From NCBI GenBank assembly GCA_903847545.1, contig CAINDZ010000356.1, positions 1-7,246 of the forward strand: 7,246 nucleotides of DNA, written 5' to 3'. Each line of letters starts with the position of its first letter. The stretch's first letter is position 1. This document shows positions 5,066 to 7,246 of this stretch, piece by piece. Source of the DNA: an uncultured bacterium (GTDB taxonomy: Bacteria; Krumholzibacteriota; Krumholzibacteriia; LZORAL124-64-63). Made by a program: the position numbers and the translations under genes. The notes below the pieces were generated by a model that saw nothing but the letters and a program-made list of their open reading frames with translations, ran no database searches and was not told the DNA's origin.

Positions 5066-6376
5066 ATGTCCGGCCCGACGCTGTCCGCCCACTTCGCCGC
5101 GCGCAATCCCTCGGTCATCCGCATGGCCCAGATCGAGTTCGCCGCCCGCACCGACGGCACGCAGGCGCTCAATGCGGCCATCGGCAACGTGTCGCTGCCG
5201 ATGCACCCGGCCATGCAGGCGCGCCTGCGCACGCTGGGCGACGCGGGGACGCCGTTCGCGAAGGGCGTGGTCGGCTACACGGCCACCGTCGGGCTGGCCG
5301 AGACGAACGCCGCCTTCCTGAACGTGATCGCCGCCAGCGGCTTCGAGACCGCGGGACTGCACAGCCAGGTCACCGACGGCGGCAGCCAGGCGATGGAACT
5401 GGTCATCGTCGGCTGCTGCGGGCCGGCCGGCTCGGACGAGCGGCCGCTGCTGCTGATCGACGCGGCCTACACCAATTACAAGGCGTTCGCCGAGCGTCTC
5501 GGTCGGCGCACGATCTCGATCACCCGTGCGATGGGCGACGACGGCTGCTTCAGCCTGCCGCCGATGGACGACATCGCGCGCGTGATGGCGACGGAGAAGC
5601 CCGGCGCGGTCATCGTCATCCCCTACGACAATCCCACCGGCCACCTGTACGACCATGCGTCGCTGGTGGGCCTGGCCCGCCTGTGCGCCGAGCACGACGC
5701 GTGGTTCGTGTCGGACGAGGCCTACCGCGAGCTGTTCTACCGGGAGGGCGCGCCGGTCAGCGTGTGGGGGATCGGCGAGGACGAGGCGCCCGGCATCACC
5801 GGCCGGCGCATCGGCATCGACACCACGTCGAAGGTCTGGAACGCCTGCGGCCTGCGCATCGGCGCCCTGGTGACCGACAGCGCCGAGTTCCACCAGCGCG
5901 CCGTGGCCGAGAACACGGCCGGGCTGTGCTCGAACGCGATCGGCCAGCACATCTTCGGGGCCATGGCCCACGTCTCGCACGCCGAGCTGCGGCAGTGGTT
6001 CGCCGCGCAGCGCGCCTACTACGGCGCGATGCTGCAGGACTTCACGGCGCGCACGCGTGAGCTGGTTCCCGGGGCGATCGTCTCGAGCCCCGATGCCAGC
6101 ATCTACTCCGTGGTGGACCTCAGGAACGTGGTGCCCGCGACGTTCGACGGCGTGGAGTTCGTGCGCTGGTGCGCGCGCGAGGGGCGCTGCGACGTGGACG
6201 GCCGCGCGCTGACGCTGCTGACCGCGCCGATGGCCGGCTTCTACAGCGTGCCGGCGGGCAGCCCCAACCCGGGGCGCACGCAGCTGCGGCTGGCCTACGT
6301 GCTGACGCCCGACCAGATGAAGCTGGCGCCGGGCCTGCTGGCGGAGCTGCTGAAGGGCTACCTGGCGCGGAAGTGA
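5066..6376 (+). CDS. PLP-dependent aminotransferase, class I/II (fold type I)
   Basis: The 436-residue protein shows all the aspartate-aminotransferase-fold landmarks: GYTATVGL (70-77) with the active-site Tyr, GGSQAM (105-110) in the phosphate-binding loop, Y138, N189 in DNPTG, D217 and Y220 in SDEAYRELFY, the Schiff-base lysine K256 in TSKVWNACGLRIG, R264 for the cofactor phosphate and R408 in LRLAYV for the substrate carboxylate. It should transfer amino groups between an amino acid and a 2-oxo acid in the cytoplasm. The substrate cannot be read from sequence; the family also contains lyases and decarboxylases, although R408 favours an amino-acid transaminase. AGGAAGG (5052-5058), 7 bases before ATG 5066, decides the start. 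It is a single-gene unit between the FKBP terminator and a convergent gene 28 bases downstream. Confidence 0.92.
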   Translation: MSGPTLSAHFAARNPSVIRMAQIEFAARTDGTQALNAAIGNVSLPMHPAMQARLRTLGDAGTPFAKGVVGYTATVGLAETNAAFLNVIAASGFETAGLHSQVTDGGSQAMELVIVGCCGPAGSDERPLLLIDAAYTNYKAFAERLGRRTISITRAMGDDGCFSLPPMDDIARVMATEKPGAVIVIPYDNPTGHLYDHASLVGLARLCAEHDAWFVSDEAYRELFYREGAPVSVWGIGEDEAPGITGRRIGIDTTSKVWNACGLRIGALVTDSAEFHQRAVAENTAGLCSNAIGQHIFGAMAHVSHAELRQWFAAQRAYYGAMLQDFTARTRELVPGAIVSSPDASIYSVVDLRNVVPATFDGVEFVRWCAREGRCDVDGRALTLLTAPMAGFYSVPAGSPNPGRTQLRLAYVLTPDQMKLAPGLLAELLKGYLARK

Positions 6377-6404
6377 GGCCGGGCGCGGTGCGGCCGCGTC
6401 GCCT

Positions 6405-7115
6405 TCAGTTCGATCCCGCCCGCCGGGCCGCCTCCCCGAACGCGGCCGCGGCCTCGTCGGCCAGCGGGTCCCGCAGCAGCGCCTCGGCCACCTCGGGTCC
6501 GAACGTGAACGTGTCCAGGCCGCGCTGCGCCAGCGAGGCGACGACCTCGGCGCCCCGCAGGCTGGCCACCAGCAGCCGCGTCGCCGCTCCCGTCCCCTTC
6601 AGGATCTCGTGCATCGCCGCGACGGTCGCCTGGCCGCCGCGCCCGGCGTCGTCCAGCCGGCCCAGGTAGGGCGCCGCGTAGGCGGCGCCCAGCGCGGCCG
6701 CGGCCAGCAGCTGGCCCGGGTTGTAGACAGCCGTCAGCGTGATCGCGCAGCCGGCCGCCTTCAGGCGCGCGGCCGCGCGGAAGCCCTCGGGCGTCGCCGG
6801 CACCTTCACCAGCACCGCCTTGGCGCCGGGGGCGGTGGCGGCCAGCGCCTCGCCCGTGCGCACCAGCGCGTCCTCGCCGTCGCCCCAGGCCTGCAGGTGG
6901 ATCTCGTGCGCGCCCAGCATCGCCGCGCGGCGGGCCAGGGCGCCCAGCGTCTCGACGTCGCAGCGCACGCCGGCCCGCTCCAGCAGCAGCGGGTTCGTCG
7001 TCACGCCGTGGAAGATGCCGGTCGGCAGCAGCCGTTCCCATGCCGCAGTGTCGGCGCTGTCCAGGAACAGGCGGGGGCCGCCGGGCTTCGGTTTCGGGAT
7101 CCGCTCGGTGCGCAT
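6405..7115 (-). CDS. Transaldolase family protein, fructose-6-phosphate aldolase-like
   Basis: This leftward 236-residue protein is a short class I aldolase barrel. Seen: LFLDSAD (16-22) with the first conserved Asp (D19), GVTTNPLLL (37-45) with N41, Q75 in HLQAWG, Schiff-base K104 in VKVPATPEG, TLTAVYNPGQ (126-135), APYLGRLDDAG (148-158) with Y150 and R153, and ASLRGAEVV (184-192) for phosphate binding. Length and Q75 resemble E. coli FsaA more than the larger TalB; the family either transfers dihydroxyacetone units (pentose phosphate pathway) or cleaves fructose 6-phosphate. ATG 7115 is preferred because GGGG (7122-7125) lies 6 bases upstream; ATG 7121 would add two residues. About 15 residues precede the first strand, more than in FsaA. 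It starts 17 bases after the stop of the upstream gene, suggesting cotranscription. Substrate use is inferred. Confidence 0.85.
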   Translation of the reverse strand: MRTERIPKPKPGGPRLFLDSADTAAWERLLPTGIFHGVTTNPLLLERAGVRCDVETLGALARRAAMLGAHEIHLQAWGDGEDALVRTGEALAATAPGAKAVLVKVPATPEGFRAAARLKAAGCAITLTAVYNPGQLLAAAALGAAYAAPYLGRLDDAGRGGQATVAAMHEILKGTGAATRLLVASLRGAEVVASLAQRGLDTFTFGPEVAEALLRDPLADEAAAAFGEAARRAGSN

Positions 7116-7132
7116 GGTCATCCCCGGTTTCG

Positions 7133-7246
7133 TCAGCCGAAAAGGTTCATCTGGCCGCGACGCTCGTCCTCGACCGGCTCCACGCACTCGGGCCCGTCGA
7201 AGGACGGGCTGCCGACCTTGCGCGTGACCGGGTGCGACAGCAGCAG
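7133..7246 (-). CDS. Unidentified protein, C-terminal 37 residues only, ending in a possible beta-clamp-binding peptide
   Basis: Reading leftward from the right edge, one frame runs 37 codons to a TGA at 7133-7135, with G or C in all but two third positions, as expected for coding sequence here. The tail begins LLLSHPVTRKVG, has an acidic/basic stretch PVEDERRG and ends GQMNLFG. QMNLF resembles the QxxLF pentapeptide by which DnaE, MutS, Y-family polymerases and other DNA-processing enzymes bind the sliding clamp, often at the extreme C-terminus. That makes a DNA replication or repair protein plausible, but the fragment is too short to name. Its stop lies 17 bases before the transaldolase-like start on the same strand. 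Confidence 0.6.
   Translation of the reverse strand: MLLSHPVTRKVGSPSFDGPECVEPVEDERRGQMNLFG

Noticed and set aside
1113..5980. Very long minus-strand open frames (1113-2771, 2584-4527, 3932-5980) and alternative plus-strand frames (1322-2734, 4582-6060)
   Set aside because: They overlap well-recognised genes on the other strand or frame, give Arg/Ala/Gly-rich translations without recognisable domains, and are expected because stops are rare out of frame in GC-rich genes.
6377..6404. Possible bidirectional terminator between the convergent aminotransferase and transaldolase-like genes
   Set aside because: Only a 5-bp GGCCG/CGGCC pairing and no T-run on either strand; not enough to call.
7116..7187. 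GTG 7187 start for the transaldolase-like gene
   Set aside because: It would overlap the strongly coding-like tail of the upstream gene in another frame, and the family normally begins just before the LFLDSAD strand.
1..7246. Search for CRISPR arrays, transposases, tRNA or rRNA genes, toxin-antitoxin pairs or phage genes
   Set aside because: No direct repeat arrays, terminal inverted repeats, recognisable RNA genes or mobile-element proteins were seen; the region reads as core metabolism and envelope genes.

Overview
The window is GC-rich DNA (about 70% by eye) carrying seven protein-coding genes, two of them cut by the window edges. The organism is a Gram-negative-type bacterium: there is a lipoprotein signal ending in a lipobox, a Wzz-type inner-membrane protein, strong Shine-Dalgarno sites and heavy use of G or C at third codon positions. 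Two-subunit class I fumarase, a tandem-FKBP lipoprotein and a lysine-6-dehydrogenase-like protein would fit an uncultured lineage such as Krumholzibacteriota, Eisenbacteria or a deltaproteobacterial relative. That placement is a guess from gene style, not a phylogenetic result.

Layout. A leftward gene (1-906, C-terminus beyond the left edge) encodes a saccharopine dehydrogenase / L-lysine 6-dehydrogenase family enzyme. A divergent intergenic region (907-1133) holds back-to-back sigma70-like promoters, one per side, each with a 17-bp spacer. Rightward from it runs a probable operon: fumarate hydratase alpha (1134-2024), fumarate hydratase beta (2037-2603) and a Wzz-like chain-length-determinant protein (2638-3948, TTG start). 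A hairpin follows, then a second rightward unit with its own candidate promoter: a lipoprotein with two FKBP-type prolyl isomerase domains (4076-4837), closed by a strong intrinsic terminator with a UUCG loop (4871-4903). A third rightward unit has a promoter resembling that of the FKBP gene, a structured leader of about 120 nt and a PLP-dependent fold-type I aminotransferase (5066-6376). Convergent to it, on the minus strand, is a transaldolase / fructose-6-phosphate aldolase-like protein (6405-7115). It follows closely, probably in the same operon, the last 37 codons of an unidentified gene (7133-7246) whose product ends in a peptide resembling a beta-clamp-binding motif.

How the genes work together. 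The fumarase subunits form one enzyme, with the iron-sulfur cysteines in alpha and most substrate-binding residues in beta. The lysine dehydrogenase-like protein, aminotransferase and transaldolase-like aldolase are central or amino-acid metabolism enzymes with no shared pathway that the sequence proves. The Wzz-like and FKBP proteins belong to the envelope. The region looks like ordinary chromosomal housekeeping. I see no mobile element, CRISPR array, RNA gene or defence system. The points most worth a second look are the asymmetric tandem FKBP, the orphan Wzz-like gene attached to the fumarase operon, the recurrent promoter layout with stem-loops near predicted transcript starts, and the clamp-motif tail at the right edge.
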